From NCBI GenBank assembly GCA_030248195.1, contig JASAND010023840.1, positions 1 to 64,000 on the forward strand: 64,000 nt of DNA. Reading direction: 5' to 3'. Positions 12,012-24,132 of the stretch are shown here, in pieces. How positions within the stretch are numbered: position 1 is the stretch's first letter; every line of letters starts with the position of its first letter. The position numbers were made by a program, and so were the translations under genes. Below the pieces are notes generated by a model. That model was not told the DNA's origin and did no database searches. It saw nothing but the letters and a program-made list of their open reading frames with translations. This stretch comes from Trissonchulus latispiculum (lineage: Eukaryota; Nematoda; Enoplea; Enoplida; Ironidae).

Positions 12012-12717
12012 GTCGCAATGGGGCTAATGGTCGTGACGGTGTTCAAATGTTTTGGTTTTGTGATATTTTTATACGCGTCAAATTTGTCAAGCAGACATAC
12101 TTACTTGCTGTCACAAACAGTCAAAGGTGAGTTTTTGAGTGACAACAAAGGCATATATACTGTTTTTTTCTTTTAGAAGGTTTTGACTGGAGATGACAAA
12201 ATGTTAACTGCTAGAACTCCTAGCAAACAACTGCTAATCTTTCACAAATACTTGGTATCAGCCAACAGCAAGACACAGACTGAGAATTTGTCATTTGAGA
12301 TGCCTCACTAAAATTAGAAATCTGACTATCAGTAGATTCCGAGATCCTAAAAGATGAATAATTTTGTTTGCGCAGCAGGTAATACCACAGGAGAGCACGA
12401 TTATTTAGGTATAAGTCAATCGCTCAAAACTGAAATGATAATTACTCAGAAGTCACGAAAGAAACAGAAGTGATAGAAATGGTGATGGAGAATTCCATTC
12501 ATATAAAACAGTTTATACAACTCTTTTCCACTTTTCCTATGTAAAGACTGTGCATATAAATCAGATAATGCCAAAAAGTAGGACACACAGCCATGGCAAG
12601 CAACAATGTTGCTGCCACTTCATGTTGAAATTTGTCTAAACTTAGCTGTCAGCTGCAACATAAATGAGTAAGGTTTCATCAATTAAGGAGAGGTTGAATC
12701 GTTGTATAAATACTTTA
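12012..12717. other. non-coding sequence between transposons
   Basis: AT-rich DNA without a supported gene, RNA or repeat. Only short, unremarkable open frames are present. Confidence 0.5.
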
Positions 12718-12853
12718 CAACACACCTTAGCGTTGTTCACTAATTTCTACTGCGTACGTCGTATGGGATGTATCGGCGCGCTTCGCGCACTCGTGCCCCA
12801 CACTCGGAGCTTCCCACACGGCGTGCGTATAAATCAGTGAGCTAAGGTGTGCT
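12718..12853. mobile_element. small MITE-like inverted-repeat element
   Basis: About 135 bp bounded by CACACCTTAGC and GCTAAGGTGTG, with imperfect inverted similarity extending about 35 bp inward. A GC-rich core includes a GCGCGCTTCGCGC hairpin. No certain target duplication is seen, so the class is open. Confidence 0.45.
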
Positions 12854-13691
12854 ATAAAGTATACTTCAAAAATGTATTAATTCAATTACATACATAAATC
12901 AAGTCGCTAACAATCTGGGTGATGGATATTCGTTAGCTGAGTATCAATCAACTCATAGTTAAAGTTAACCCATTCCAGATAGTCTTCTTTCCACCAATGT
13001 GATATGCACTTCTACGTTTATAGTCATTCCACAGCGTCATCAGCTTGGATGCGAGCAGCGAAAACCCCTTCAAGAGTGCCGCAACTATAGTTCTGTTGAT
13101 ACTGCGATCTGAGCGTTAATTCGAAAGTCAAATCGTAAATTCTAATTCCACCGAAGGCCCAAATTTTTGGGTTCAAGTTCCTGTTGCCAATTTCATGAAT
13201 CTACTGTGGTGCCAGCTGCAACTACAATTATAGGAGTTGTAACTGCAACTGTTGGAATTGTATCCATAATTCTGCCTATATTTCCTTTGTTGGAAAATAG
13301 CATAGCTGTAGTTGGCGTGATTATACTATTTCGCTAAAACCTAAAACCTACATATCTATATACTATATATTTCCATTACAAATTACATAAACATATTTAT
13401 TCCTATTTTGTTATCAGCTAATATTTCCTGCTAATAGTTTTCAAAATATCGGTAAGAGTTACGCATTTGCACCAGACAACAGAAACTTTTATTTTTCGCT
13501 GAACCTAAAATTTCGTGTTTTCATGTGTTTTGTTAGGGGGCTATGGCATAGTATATATTTCATTACAAAATCCTGGACAAAATAAATATAAACGATTTGG
13601 AAGTGAAATTGCATTAACAAAAAATCTGTAGACTATGGAGAAACTGTCGTTTCTACCAATGTAGAAATTGTAGGGACAATTTACAAGCAAC
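12854..13691. other. non-coding sequence
   Basis: AT-rich DNA up to the target duplication of the next transposon. No gene or repeat could be supported. Confidence 0.5.
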
Positions 13692-15007
13692 ATTCGCTGT
13701 CCGTGTACGTCGCGTCCATCTGTTTTTTGAAAATACGAAAAAAATCAAAACACAAAACATTGCATCAGATTTACTTTGTTTTGCGTTTTGAATTTAAATC
13801 AACACATGCATTGTTGCGCAGGTTTACGGTAAGTTTTTGTATATCCGAAAAAACAAAACACAAAACAGAAAACATACGGTTAAGTGAAATCAATACATTG
13901 ATGGCACTGTGTAAGTGTGTAACATGTGTTGATTTCTCATTAAAGTAAAATATGGCATCGCTGCAACAAAGACAGTGCAAAACTAAGCACAATGCAAATT
14001 GCAGAAACCAAAACGGAAAACACAAAAATCAAAAACACAAAAATCAAAAACACAAAACACAAAACACAAAACAACAAAATCACGTCGCTTTTTGATTGGC
14101 TGCTTAGTTTCTTAACTAGCACGTTCTGGTTGGACTTCTATTCTCCCATTAGGCATTTCTGATTGGCCACTTTAATCCCGCTCATTTTACTGAACTGCGC
14201 GCTATTCTTTGCTCTCAAGTCAGTTTCAGTTGTTTGTACCACTTTGGACTACTTAGCCATGGTATGGCTAAATGCCAGTTACGTAAAGGACTTTGTTGAA
14301 AAAACTATTCCTTATCGGAGCTATCATCCCACCGACCTTGCATCTTTCGGAAAAAGGGCATTCATTATCTAACTGAACATGAAAAATCGGTGCCCCGCTT
14401 TTTGATGACTAAATATGCAAATGAGTCTGTAAATGACTGTTGCACGCGTAAGAGTTGCCACAAGTTGGTACAAACAAGAGTGTACAAACAAATAAACTGA
14501 TATAAAATTCATAAATATAAAGATATATTTATGCATTAACTAAATTTTGTCTTCTCCGACTGAAAACGTGCCATATTACGGCAGTCTTATACTGTAGACT
14601 GCTAGTAGTATAAAACAGTATAAAATCTAGCTAAAAAGAAGCTGATAGTTATGAAACTAGGCAGCCTATCAAAAAGCGTCTTGATTTTCTTGTTTTCTGT
14701 TTTGAATTTTGATTTTTGCGTTTCGATTTTTGCGTTTCATGTTTTCAATTTGTTGAATGCCGACCTTTCTGTAAATTTTTGTCGAAGGTTTTAGTTTCTT
14801 GAGGACTGGAAAAATCAAAACTCGTGACCTATGACTTAGCTGTAGTCTGTGTTTTGTGCTTTGTGTTTTGTGTTTTGTTTTTTCGGATATGCAAACACTT
14901 AGCGTATACCTGCGCAACAACGCATGTGTTGATTTAAATTTAAAACGCAAAACAAACTAAATCTGACGCAATGTTTTGTATTTTTTCGTATTTTCAAAAA
15001 ACAGATG

Positions 15008-15749
15008 TGTAGCGGGGCTAGTAGGTTTCCTACGTACTAACACCGTTATCACGCCCAGACGTAGCGGACGCGGAGACCGTGGCACAGATGGATAACTGAC
15101 CGACTACAGGAGACGGTCGGGACAGCCTCGCCAGATAAATACGCAGGGGTAAATCCGATCCTAAGGGCGAGATGACTCGCACTCTCACTCACTCAGAATA
15201 GAACTACCTACCTAACAGGAGCTCAGAAAGACTCAGCCTAACTAAATACACTTTAATAAGAACGAAACAACAAGTTATTAATTATAACAAGAATAATATA
15301 GAATACTGGGATGAACCCTCACACACAAACAACACAAACACAACTTACAGTACAGCAGGGGGTCGGACAGGCCAACCAACGTACCAAACTCTGGGGAGAG
15401 CTGAGAGAGAACACAAGGCATTTACACAGCAAATAAAGGGAGGAAATAGCGTAATTAAACAAGCGCTCTCAGTGACAGAATAATACAACAATGAAGAGGG
15501 GAAGCGAGTGTAGGGCAGGACCCTCCCACGAGCGCCCCATAGTGAGAATTTCCCCCAATCACGTAGCTCCCAAGTCACGAGGGGGGGGGAACCCACCCAA
15601 TCCCACTCAAACACGTTGGGGGAGCTACATGACTTGCAAAGTTCTCCCAACCTAAGGTGATGACGATATATGAAGCCTGACGGGTAGCTATGCTAGCTAC
15701 AGCCGCCAGCAACGGAAAGGTTGACCGTGTGTCACCTTGATCCGTTACA
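15008..15749 (-). repeat. 3' LTR of the Ty3/gypsy element
   Basis: Direct repeat of 31529-32269 with TG...CA termini. Scattered substitutions and short indels separate the two copies (for example near the 25th base and around 15088-15105), so the insertion is not brand new. Open frames inside it are chance frames. Confidence 0.9.
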
Positions 15750-15766
15750 TCTCCCCAGGTCTCGCC
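15750..15766 (-). other. polypurine tract of the LTR element
   Basis: On the minus strand a purine-rich stretch ending CTGGGGAGA directly precedes the 3' LTR (TGTAACGG), the normal place and composition of a plus-strand priming site. Confidence 0.55.
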
Positions 15767-17085
15767 ATCCGAACTCCCGAGAGGATCACGGCACAAATGG
15801 CGAACTGGTACGTGAGCTGGACTCTCAACAAGTACATACGGTACAGAGCAATGATGCTACTAGTACAAAACAAACAAACAAACTGCATACAGCAAGTCAT
15901 AAGCTCAATACTAAACTAAACTAGTCAAAATTAACTACACGAGTGTAGAAAAACACAGAAAAACAAGTGATTAAATACTACATATTACAGTAGAATAAGC
16001 ATATACTAGGCATCATGAGACGCTAGTAACAGTCAAAAATTAAAGCACAAAGAATGACAAAACTATACGTACGTATTTGGCCAAAAATACACGTATTAAA
16101 ATAGAACCTTAGTAATAACTGGGTTTGTAAGCAGCCTAATATGAAAATACATATGACTTTCCAAACGTAACTCATGGGAAAGACGAAAGAGGAGTTACCC
16201 TCCTTTGGAATGTATAGTCAAACGAGTGTGTTAATAAATGTTAACAAAGAAAATAAGATGAACTTTCAGATAAAATATTAATTAAATTTAAATGTTTACC
16301 CAAGCTGAGCTAGGGTTTATCAGGCCTTCGCTCAACAAGGCAAACTGCCTATGATAATAATAATCATAATAATAAAATAACCATGAAAAGACACACCGTT
16401 AGGTGGAGGTCCTATGGGAGCAAAAAACCCACCCTCCCATGGTCAAATTTCTGTATTTTCATATGACGATAACGTCACTGGGTTTTTCGACAATAAATGG
16501 CATACATATATGGCAGTATAATAAGGCAATATGGAATGATTCCTCAACAAAAAGTAAAGCACTATACATATTATGAGCAAATAAAATTGACATGAAATAC
16601 TAATGGAAAAATACGAAAAAATTTTCGAGTAACATACGACATAGTTATAACAAAGACACAGGTTCAAAAACTGACTATAATAGGGTAATTCTAGGTTCGC
16701 AAAATCAAAATACAAGTTCGTGAATTAGAAACCAGATTTCAAATTCCAAACAAATAGACACCAAATTCGTGGTTTAAAATTCAAAATAACATATGCAAAG
16801 CAATTATGCAAAAAGTGTCACTATCGCAAAAAACGGCTAAAACACAGATCTATATATGTGATCAGGATCCAAAGGATCAATAGTAATCAAAGTCAAATCC
16901 AGGTTCCAGCATCGGATGAACCGTCATCATGGTGGGCGACATGGGTCAAGTCCAATCTGATGCCAGAAAAAGTCATATCCAGAGGGATTTACAATCAGGA
17001 AAGATGACTTTCCAGACTGTAAATAGCTGGCTGATGGCTGATGGAATGAACGGATCATGGGTCATGAGGCTCGATGACGACGCAC
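15767..17085 (-). other. 3' untranslated AT-rich segment of the LTR element
   Basis: Between the end of the accessory gene and the 3' LTR the sequence becomes AT-rich with no sustained coding frame, in sharp contrast to the GC-richer coding part starting at 17086. Confidence 0.6.
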
Positions 17086-18830
17086 TCAGTATTCCCGCAT
17101 GATCAGCTCGGTGGATCTATGATGGTCACTTGGATGGGGCTCCAAGGGGTTCCAGATGGTCAGGGCAAAGCATGGGTGGAAGATGTTCTTCTCCTGGCCC
17201 GGCGGAGCACAACCGGCAATATGGACACCGGTCCAATTCGGAGGCATGTCAATCGGCTGCTTACGAAGGGCCGCCGGTGCGTCCTGACGGAAGAACGGAG
17301 GTGCGGGGAGACCTCGGTTGTAGCGTTCGGCCGCCACATCAATGCGCTTACGAACGACATCGAGGTAAGCGTCGAGTCGGGCGCCGGACAGAGGAACACG
17401 GCTGAACCTGTCCCACCCACAGCTCATCAGGTCCCGCCTGCATGAACCAAAGTCCCACTTCGGTGTACAGGGACCCTTGGATGTTTTGCCCATTCCAATT
17501 GGTCGTATTGAACAGGAAGTTGTACTTCCCATCCAAGGTCAGATCGTCGGGCTTGAAACCACGAGGAACCCGAACGCCAAGACCCCACCAAGAGTCCGCG
17601 GAAGCCTTCCCATAATAACTTCCGATGGTTTGGACCAGGAATTCCTGCATTTCCACGGACTGATAGAATGTGTGGAAAATGATCAGCCGCTGGATCTGGA
17701 CCCGACTGCCATCGCTCGATGCGACAAGCGGGCAGTGCAGCGATGGCTTGGTCAGTGCTACGCTTGATAGCAAAGCCATCCTGATTGGGATGCTCCCTCA
17801 CCAGGTCCATGACGACATCCGACTGGCAGAACCAGCCTTTGCGCCCCTGATACAGGTGCTCCTTGGTCCGAAACCCTTGATTCTCTAGCTGCTCCACCGG
17901 CAACGACACATGCGGCAGATGACTGTGCATAAAGGACAAGGCGTAGTCCGGCCCTAGATAGAAGCACAGGAAATAGCCTTCGTCGACATTCGCGATGCCC
18001 TCGACATTGGGCCGATGATATCCGAGCATGGCCTGTCGGATCGTCATGCAGCGGGTCCGCAGACGACGAGCATGCATATGGGTCACGTAGAAATGTTGCG
18101 ACTCGTACCGTCGAATCAGGTGCGGGTACCGAAAGAGTTCGGGCACCAACGCTGCCATGGCCAGGCAAGTGGCCCATCGTGCGTTCGACGACACGCGGTT
18201 GACGGGGAAACCTTTGAAAAGCTACCCGTGACGGTCACGATAGTCCTTAATTACCCACCGCGAATGCCAGACAGTCCTACCACCGGTCTGTTCAGACTCC
18301 GGGTTTGCCGTCATGTGGTTCGTCAAATGGCTGTTGCGGGCGCATATCTTCTGCCAGATGTGGTCCATAAAGTCAGGTGGAAACCGTTGGGACACATGGG
18401 CGTTTTCCTGCATCCATGTCAGGACCTCGTCACGAAACAGAGCCACCCAAGGATGGAGCTTCTCCTCGGACGGGTCGCCCGGGACGTTATGAGGGACCCA
18501 TTCCAGATTGTTATCCCGACAGTAGATGATCGGATCGTCGGGACAACGGTCCACTTTGATTTGTGCGACTTCGGCCGGTGTGGGTTGCTCGATCTTAAAT
18601 TCATCGTAGATCGGATTCTCGATCCCACGAGAAACCGTGCGAGTAATGTCCCGATTGAGTTGGTCGCATAGGACGTTGACCTAGTAAACCCGAAATGGCT
18701 GAAAATTGTCCTTCGTATAGTTGGACGGATATTCGGGCGGAAGTTCCCCAATAGCAGAATTCCGACCATCAGGTTTCTTGATCGTCTTCACTCGTGGCAC
18801 ACGATATGTCGGCGACTTCGGTCGTGACCG
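17086..18830 (-). pseudogene. unrecognised C-terminal module of the accessory gene
   Basis: Coding-like sequence spread over several frames: a segment with DNNLEWVPHNVPGDPSEEK and FPPDFMDHIWQKI (18700-18222, stops near 18680 and 18222), then ARWATCLAMAALVPELF (18194 to about 17760), then MQEFLVQTIGSYYGK and NFLFNTTNWNGQNIQGSLY (17779 to about 17400), then a segment ending in RSTELIMREY with TGA at 17086. Aromatic-rich, globular-looking composition without signal peptide or membrane span, so not a typical envelope protein. Confidence 0.5.
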
Positions 18831-18832
18831 GC

Positions 18833-19663
18833 TTAACGTGTCGGCCGCAAGACGTTTGTTACGATCATGACGAGACTCGGTATGACGCTGAGTCTTCGGA
18901 ACGCTGGAGGTCGACGTTCATCGCGACGGTCGCGAGATTCAAGCCGACGTTCAGTCGTGCGATGACGCTCTTCTGAATGACGATCCCGTGATGGTTGCCG
19001 ATGACGGTCCGAATCGCGACGACGAGCCGATGGTGATCGGTCACGGGCTGGCTGATGCTCGTGACGGCTCGTTGACGGACGGTGACCGCGATTATCACGA
19101 GATTCCGGTCGTCGGTCACGAGACGCTCGTGACGTTGGACGGGAATCCCGACGACAGAATGACGAACGACGACGATGACGATCAGTCGAATGTTCACGAC
19201 GGCGTGACCGTGAATAATCACGATCACGACGTTCGATGGATGGGGGAGGGCGAGATGCCTCCCGACGGGGCGACCGCTGCGATCGTGATGTTGATGGTTG
19301 AGCGTCCCGTTGACCGCGATAAACGGCCTCCCACTGATCATGGGCCGGAGAATCCAGAGGTGGTTCCTCCAGAGGGACATAGGCCACCCGACCAGGTGTA
19401 CCCGAGCGCTGACGAAGGCTCACAGGTGTTGATCGAGTCGTGATAGCGGTTGCCGTCGATGAATCCGAATCGAATCCGAAAGGACGAAAGCCACGACCTC
19501 GTCCCGAACCAGAAACACCGCCAAAAAGTCTGACTGAGAGGCAGTTGCACCGGGTTTGGCTGCCTCCGCTCCAACCAACGGGGATTTTGGTGCAGACCTG
19601 GCAATGACGCCTGTCGCTTCGCCCTGTGATGACTCGACATGACGGAGTTTCGAGCCGAATCAT
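18833..19663 (-). pseudogene. Arg/Ser-rich (RS-like) segment of the accessory gene
   Basis: 276 codons. The N-terminal part has several cysteines (CQVC, CNC) that could be a small metal-binding knuckle. The C-terminal ~150 residues are dominated by RD, RS, RE and RR dipeptides like splicing-factor RS domains or basic nucleic-acid-binding tails. It overlaps the preceding frame by ATGA. Inferred role: RNA or nucleocapsid-type binding. Confidence 0.55.
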
Positions 19664-20160
19664 GTCGCGGGGACAGTAGGTGCCGCAGGTGTAGACGGGA
19701 CCGCCGTTCCCATCAAAGTTCGGATGACGGACGGACCCATCATCACGTCACCAGTTGGGCGGGGCTCGGGAAGCACAAAAGCGGACGGGTCCGGAGCCAG
19801 TTGGGTCATGGCCGATAGTCCGATGTCGAAATGACCAGGCCGCTTACAAAGTCCCTCATGCTCCCGCATGACCGCGACCGGGTTGAGTCCCTGCAGTTCC
19901 GCCAACTGCATTACCTGCATGAGCTCCGACTTTTGCTCCTTTTCCAGGAACATCGGGCCCATAACCTGTGAAAAGTTAGTGTCCCCGACACCCAAAGAGT
20001 TCAAGGTGTTGATGTAAGGTAGGATCCCATGGGCCATAGCACCACCATCCCGTTTCCGATACAGGATGACCAGATCGGACCACCACAAAGCCGGGCCCGA
20101 GCCATCCGTGGGAACCTCCCGATAAACCTCCCAGAACACCGGGTTACCCTGATCCACCAT
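19660..20160 (-). pseudogene. hypothetical segment of the accessory gene
   Basis: An open stretch of 166 codons continuing the frame seen upstream of the TAG at 20182. It contains NPVFWEVYREVP and a Met/Leu/Gln-rich helix-like stretch. It ends in ATGA, where the next frame begins. No family recognised. Confidence 0.45.
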
Positions 20161-20181
20161 CCTGAAGAAGGTTTCAGGATC

Positions 20182-21455
20182 CTACCCAGGCATTTCGGGG
20201 TCCGCAGGGGGTCCCACCACATAGATGTGACGCTTTGGTTGATCAACGCCAATAGGTGAGTCTCTAAATAGGGCATTTAAAGTCAAAATCGATGCAGGCA
20301 CCAGGATCTGGATATATGGCTGAACCCTCGCAATGGAGACGTTGCTCGACGACTGAACCCTGTTGACGGGTCCGTCGACATGGCAAGCTGGCTGATGATC
20401 ACAGGCTGTTCCAACTTCCAATGATAAAGTTCAGGAATGTAGGCGGATGGGCCCGTGACACCATCAGGACGCTCGCCGCAAGAAACCAGAAAACGTCTGG
20501 CCTCCTGGTACGAAACATGAGGAATGTGTCCATGCTGGGCCAGAACCTCGTCCACGGCCATAGGGACCCCAGTGGACGTCACGGACGAACCGGACGTACG
20601 AGGAACCCTGATCCCTGATGCCAGCGAAGCTAGCCGAGCTCGATGTTCGTTCGTGATAGGTGGATGCCAGCCTGGTTGATGGGCTGGGTTGGCCATTGTC
20701 AGCCTGGGTGCACATGATTCCAGAAGAGTCGGTTGAAAAGTCCCCTGTTGACGCTGGGCTTCTTCGTCCGTAGGTGTCGGTTCACGGCGCCCGACCTCTT
20801 CTGATGGCTGTTCTTCATCCGCCGCATATTCTTCGTCGGATACCTGAATGACCTCCTGTTCTTCGGTCTCCTTATCCAGGTTCGCAGCTTCCTGCTGACG
20901 AACAGAGGACCTGGTACGGCGTGCACTGGCGGTGACCGCAGTTTGCGCCGGCTGGGATGACCCAGCCGTCTGATAAGTAGGACGATCCTCCACATAACGA
21001 TGACCACCAGAATAGGTCACCGGAGGCTTCTCTTTTTTCCTCGGATCACCAGTCCCTTCTTTAAAGTGGGTCAAAGGTGGAAGTTTCTTTGGCAAGGGCG
21101 GTAACTTCGTCTCCTTTTCCCGTCGTTGGGCAGCCTTTCGTGCTTCCACCAATGATTCCGGTTCATCGGCCACCGTCTTCTCATTCGGAGGAGTGGATGA
21201 CCACTCAGACTACTGATCTGATGGCTGATCATCAGTTCGTAGAAAACGATGGGCCGAATCAGGCGGTAGGTCCGTTGGCGTGTCATTCGGATCCGCGTGA
21301 TGATGGCGGTTTGCGACGATCGCATACCAGTTGAAGTCCAGACCTTCATCACGTCGTCGTCTGGTCATGAACTTCAATTCATAGAAGTTGGTCAGCAACT
21401 CCATCAGAGGCACCCAGGAAAACCTCTCGTAGGGGATGGACAGTGTTTCCACCAT
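20182..21455 (-). pseudogene. acidic and Ser/Glu-rich middle part of the accessory gene
   Basis: Two frames follow on: one opening with a MVETLSIPYERF-like stretch (21455-21210, ended by TAG but continuing in frame) and a longer one (to 20283) with many Lys/Glu, then Ser/Glu/Asp. A third frame (20421-20182) picks up after a shift near 20360 and ends at TAG. No domain is recognised. Confidence 0.5.
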
Positions 21456-22437
21456 CCACTTCGGGCACAGACAATGACCAGGCGAAGCTCCCCTTCAGAT
21501 ACTTCACCGATCCACGTTTGATTGTCACCATCCGTCGGCATTCCATTTGACGGTCATGAAGAATCTGCGAGGCCGTAGTTTTTCCAGGGGTGAACATCTT
21601 GGCCTGAGCGAGTGGGCCTATCCGCAACTCTGCTTCTTTGTTGATCTTCGCCCAAAGGGTTGGCGCAAAGGTGTACCGTGCACTGCTCAGATAAATGACT
21701 TGGATCCATTTATCTGACGGTAAGGCATTTGCAACCTTGACCAAGCAGGCATAGATGGCCAAAATGTCAGCAAGGGCATACCTAGCTTCTTCTTCGCTAG
21801 GCCAAACCGTACATCCCCGAAAATCCACTGGTCGCAGTCCTTTAGGAGATGGCTCATCGCAATATTCGCAGACCTTGCTCAGGGAGTGATGAGCATTGAC
21901 ATAGGATTCCTTGGTCGTGTCGGTGATATTCTCCCAAGGGACCTCAGGAACCGTCGGATCTTGTCGTCGGCGAGCCTGCATGTAAGGCACCGACTGGGCG
22001 ACGATCGCTCCAAGTTCGGCTGCGTAGTGCTCCATGCCAGTGAGACCTCAAAACTTGGCCAGACGAAGAAAGTCAGCCTGACCATTAGCAAATACCATAT
22101 ATACTGGCTCAGGTGGATGAAGAATGATCTTCAAGGCATAGAGGACCGGATAGAAATCAGAGGTCGATGCCAGGATTTCGCTGACCACGATCAAAAAGAC
22201 CTTTGGATGTCGTGATGTAACTGGTCCAGCGATCTGAATGACGGTGACGGCGGCATCCTGTTTATTGCCGAACTGAGTGTAAGCACCGCCTTCAATGTCC
22301 ATGGCGATGACGCCAGTCGCTTGATACGTTTCCAGAATGTCCGGAATCGCATCAAATAGACCCTGGAGGGTTCTGATCAGCCGTAACGGTTGAAAGTGGT
22401 CCGGCAAAGATAGATGGTCATCGCTGAACCGGAATGA
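21379..22437 (-). pseudogene. DEDDy 3'-5' exonuclease-like domain, interrupted by TGA
   Basis: Motif I reads VIAMDIEG (near 22295), the DxE of DnaQ/RNase D-type exonucleases. Motif II is carried by FANGQADFLRL (near 22085), with Asp in the expected place. Motif III is YALADILAIYA (near 21770), the Tyr-x3-Asp of the DEDDy subgroup. A single TGA at 22048-22050 lies between motifs II and III with the frame otherwise unchanged. In living proteins such domains (RNase D, WRN, EXD1/EXD2, Mut-7/Nibbler types) remove nucleotides from RNA or DNA 3' ends with two metal ions. The assignment is by motif only. Confidence 0.6.
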
Positions 22438-24132
22438 CTTCTCCGGGTTAGCAATCGACCGTACGTCACTAATGGCTTTTGTAAGGCAGGCTTCTGGATG
22501 TTGAGTGTCATACTCTTTCTCCCTGTTCATGAGCACCAACTTCAGGTAGTGTTGGTAGGTCTCGATGCCAGAGATGTGTTCCTTGGCTCTATCCTGCAGA
22601 TTACCAGGAACCGCCTCGACATTGTCTCGTGATGGATTTTCATAGCTGAGAGCGACGGCCTTCTCCTTGGTCGTCATCAGTACAACATGAGGATAATCAG
22701 GCAGGACATGTTCATGCCCTTCGAGGACCAATGGGACGCTCTGGGCAATGTCGTCCATTCCTGCCGCTAACCGTGGTGATGGTGCGTCGAACGCTCCTAC
22801 CACTTTCGCCAATGAGCCGTCGGTGTCTTCGTTGATTTCGTCGACCACCATGAGCTGACCGGCTTTCATCTGAGCATCGGCCACTTCACCCATGGGGGCC
22901 TTCTGCAGGGTAGAACCACTGTCCGGTGGTGGTTGGTCGGTTTCCAGGTCCACCAGGACGGGTTTGGCCGATGACGGCCCCGCCTTTTGCTGTTTCGCTG
23001 CAGAACGTTTACTTTGCTTCGATGGTTTCCGCGAGGGCTCATCAGTTTCCGTAGCAGATTGCGTTGACTGCGCGACACTAGAGTTCTTCCGAGAACCACC
23101 ACGGTTCCTCTTCTTAGGTTTCGCTGACGTTGACCGAGATGACTCGGCAACTGAAGAAGCAGTGTCCTGAGAAGCTGTTGACTGATCATGCATCTTCTGT
23201 AGAACCAACAGCTTTTGGCTTTGCAAGAAAGCCAATTGGGCCTCAATGTCCTTGAGAGACCAATTTGATCCAATCCCTGGATTGAGGGGGGTAGTGTCTT
23301 GACTTGTTCCTGGCGCACTTGTGGAACAAGTTGATGGTGGACTGCTCCTTCTGGCTAAAGCACAAGGCTTCTTCCCGTTGGGAGCCGAGCTCCGAGTGTC
23401 CGAATCTTCATCAGCGTCGCCACTGGCAGCAACTGCCGAACGCTTGGTTCCCTGACTAGTCGGACCGACAGGATTCTGATGTTCGGGCTTGCCAGTTGGG
23501 TTAGGGACCTGGCGTCCGTGGTCTGTTCGGTGGCCTGTCGTCGTGGCCGGGCAGTCCCGCGCTGCAGTCCCTGGGTCGTGACTAACAGAGCTGAACTCTG
23601 TAGGCTCGCCAGAGACCTCAGGCAAAGACTGAGGATCCATCTGCCCGGGGTTGGATGAACCCACTGGGGATGGGGCTTCCGGTTGGCCTCCCAGACGTGA
23701 TGACACGCTGGAACGACCCGTACCCATCCGATTTTCGTCCGAGGCGACCACGGCACTGTACGAGTCCGAGTCCTGAACTGAAGTGGGATCCAATTGTTCG
23801 AACAGTTCCGATAAGGGATTCACTGACGATTCGGGCACCTGGTAGGTCCCGGACACACAAGGGGGTACCACTGGTTGCTGTCCCATGGGGTGGTCAGAAC
23901 CCAAGTCTTCGACCACGGATTTGGGCTCCTCTGGAGGGGGAAACTGCTCCAAATCCTCGGTATCAGGCGCCTGGTCTTGGGCTGAACCCTCACCGACCAT
24001 GGGATCTCGTCCGTCCTTCTGCTGTTTCTTGAACAATCGATGCATGGTGACTTCTCCAGATATAGGCACAAAATACAGAAATAATTTGATCCAGATGGCA
24101 ACTAGACTACTACCAGCTGAAACAAGAAGCAA

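Larger units (their letters stand above)
17086..24045 (-). pseudogene. accessory 3' gene of the retroelement: exonuclease-like, RS-rich, unknown C-terminal module (interrupted)
   Basis: A coding tract follows pol, starting at the ATG at 24045 in good context (CACCATGC). The first open part (24045-22048, ~665 residues) has an acidic and Ser/Pro-rich N-terminus, a basic KPKKRNRGGSRK-like stretch, then the start of a DEDDy exonuclease-like domain. After an in-frame TGA at 22048-22050 the same frame continues. Further in-frame stops lie near 21210, 20182, 18680 and 18222, with frame changes near 21460, 20360, 18830, 17760 and 17500. Beyond the exonuclease come an acidic Ser/Glu-rich part, an Arg/Ser-rich part and a C-terminal module I do not recognise. 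Codon-like composition persists across breaks, so this is probably one ancestral long protein, now decayed. Recoding cannot be excluded, but the many breaks make decay likelier. Confidence 0.7.

Noticed and set aside
13730..14960. CRISPR-like or satellite array from repeated AAAACAC words
   Set aside because: Spacing is irregular and the words belong to the inverted arms of a DNA transposon; the sequence is clearly animal.
15345..15924. Several open frames within the LTR and beside it
   Set aside because: They lie in the LTR and its flank, recur at 31692-32175 in the other LTR, and have no gag-pol features.
17074..23170. Plus-strand open frames across the retroelement accessory gene, including an Asp/His-rich one
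   Set aside because: They are antisense shadows of the minus-strand coding tract, notably of the RS-rich stretch.
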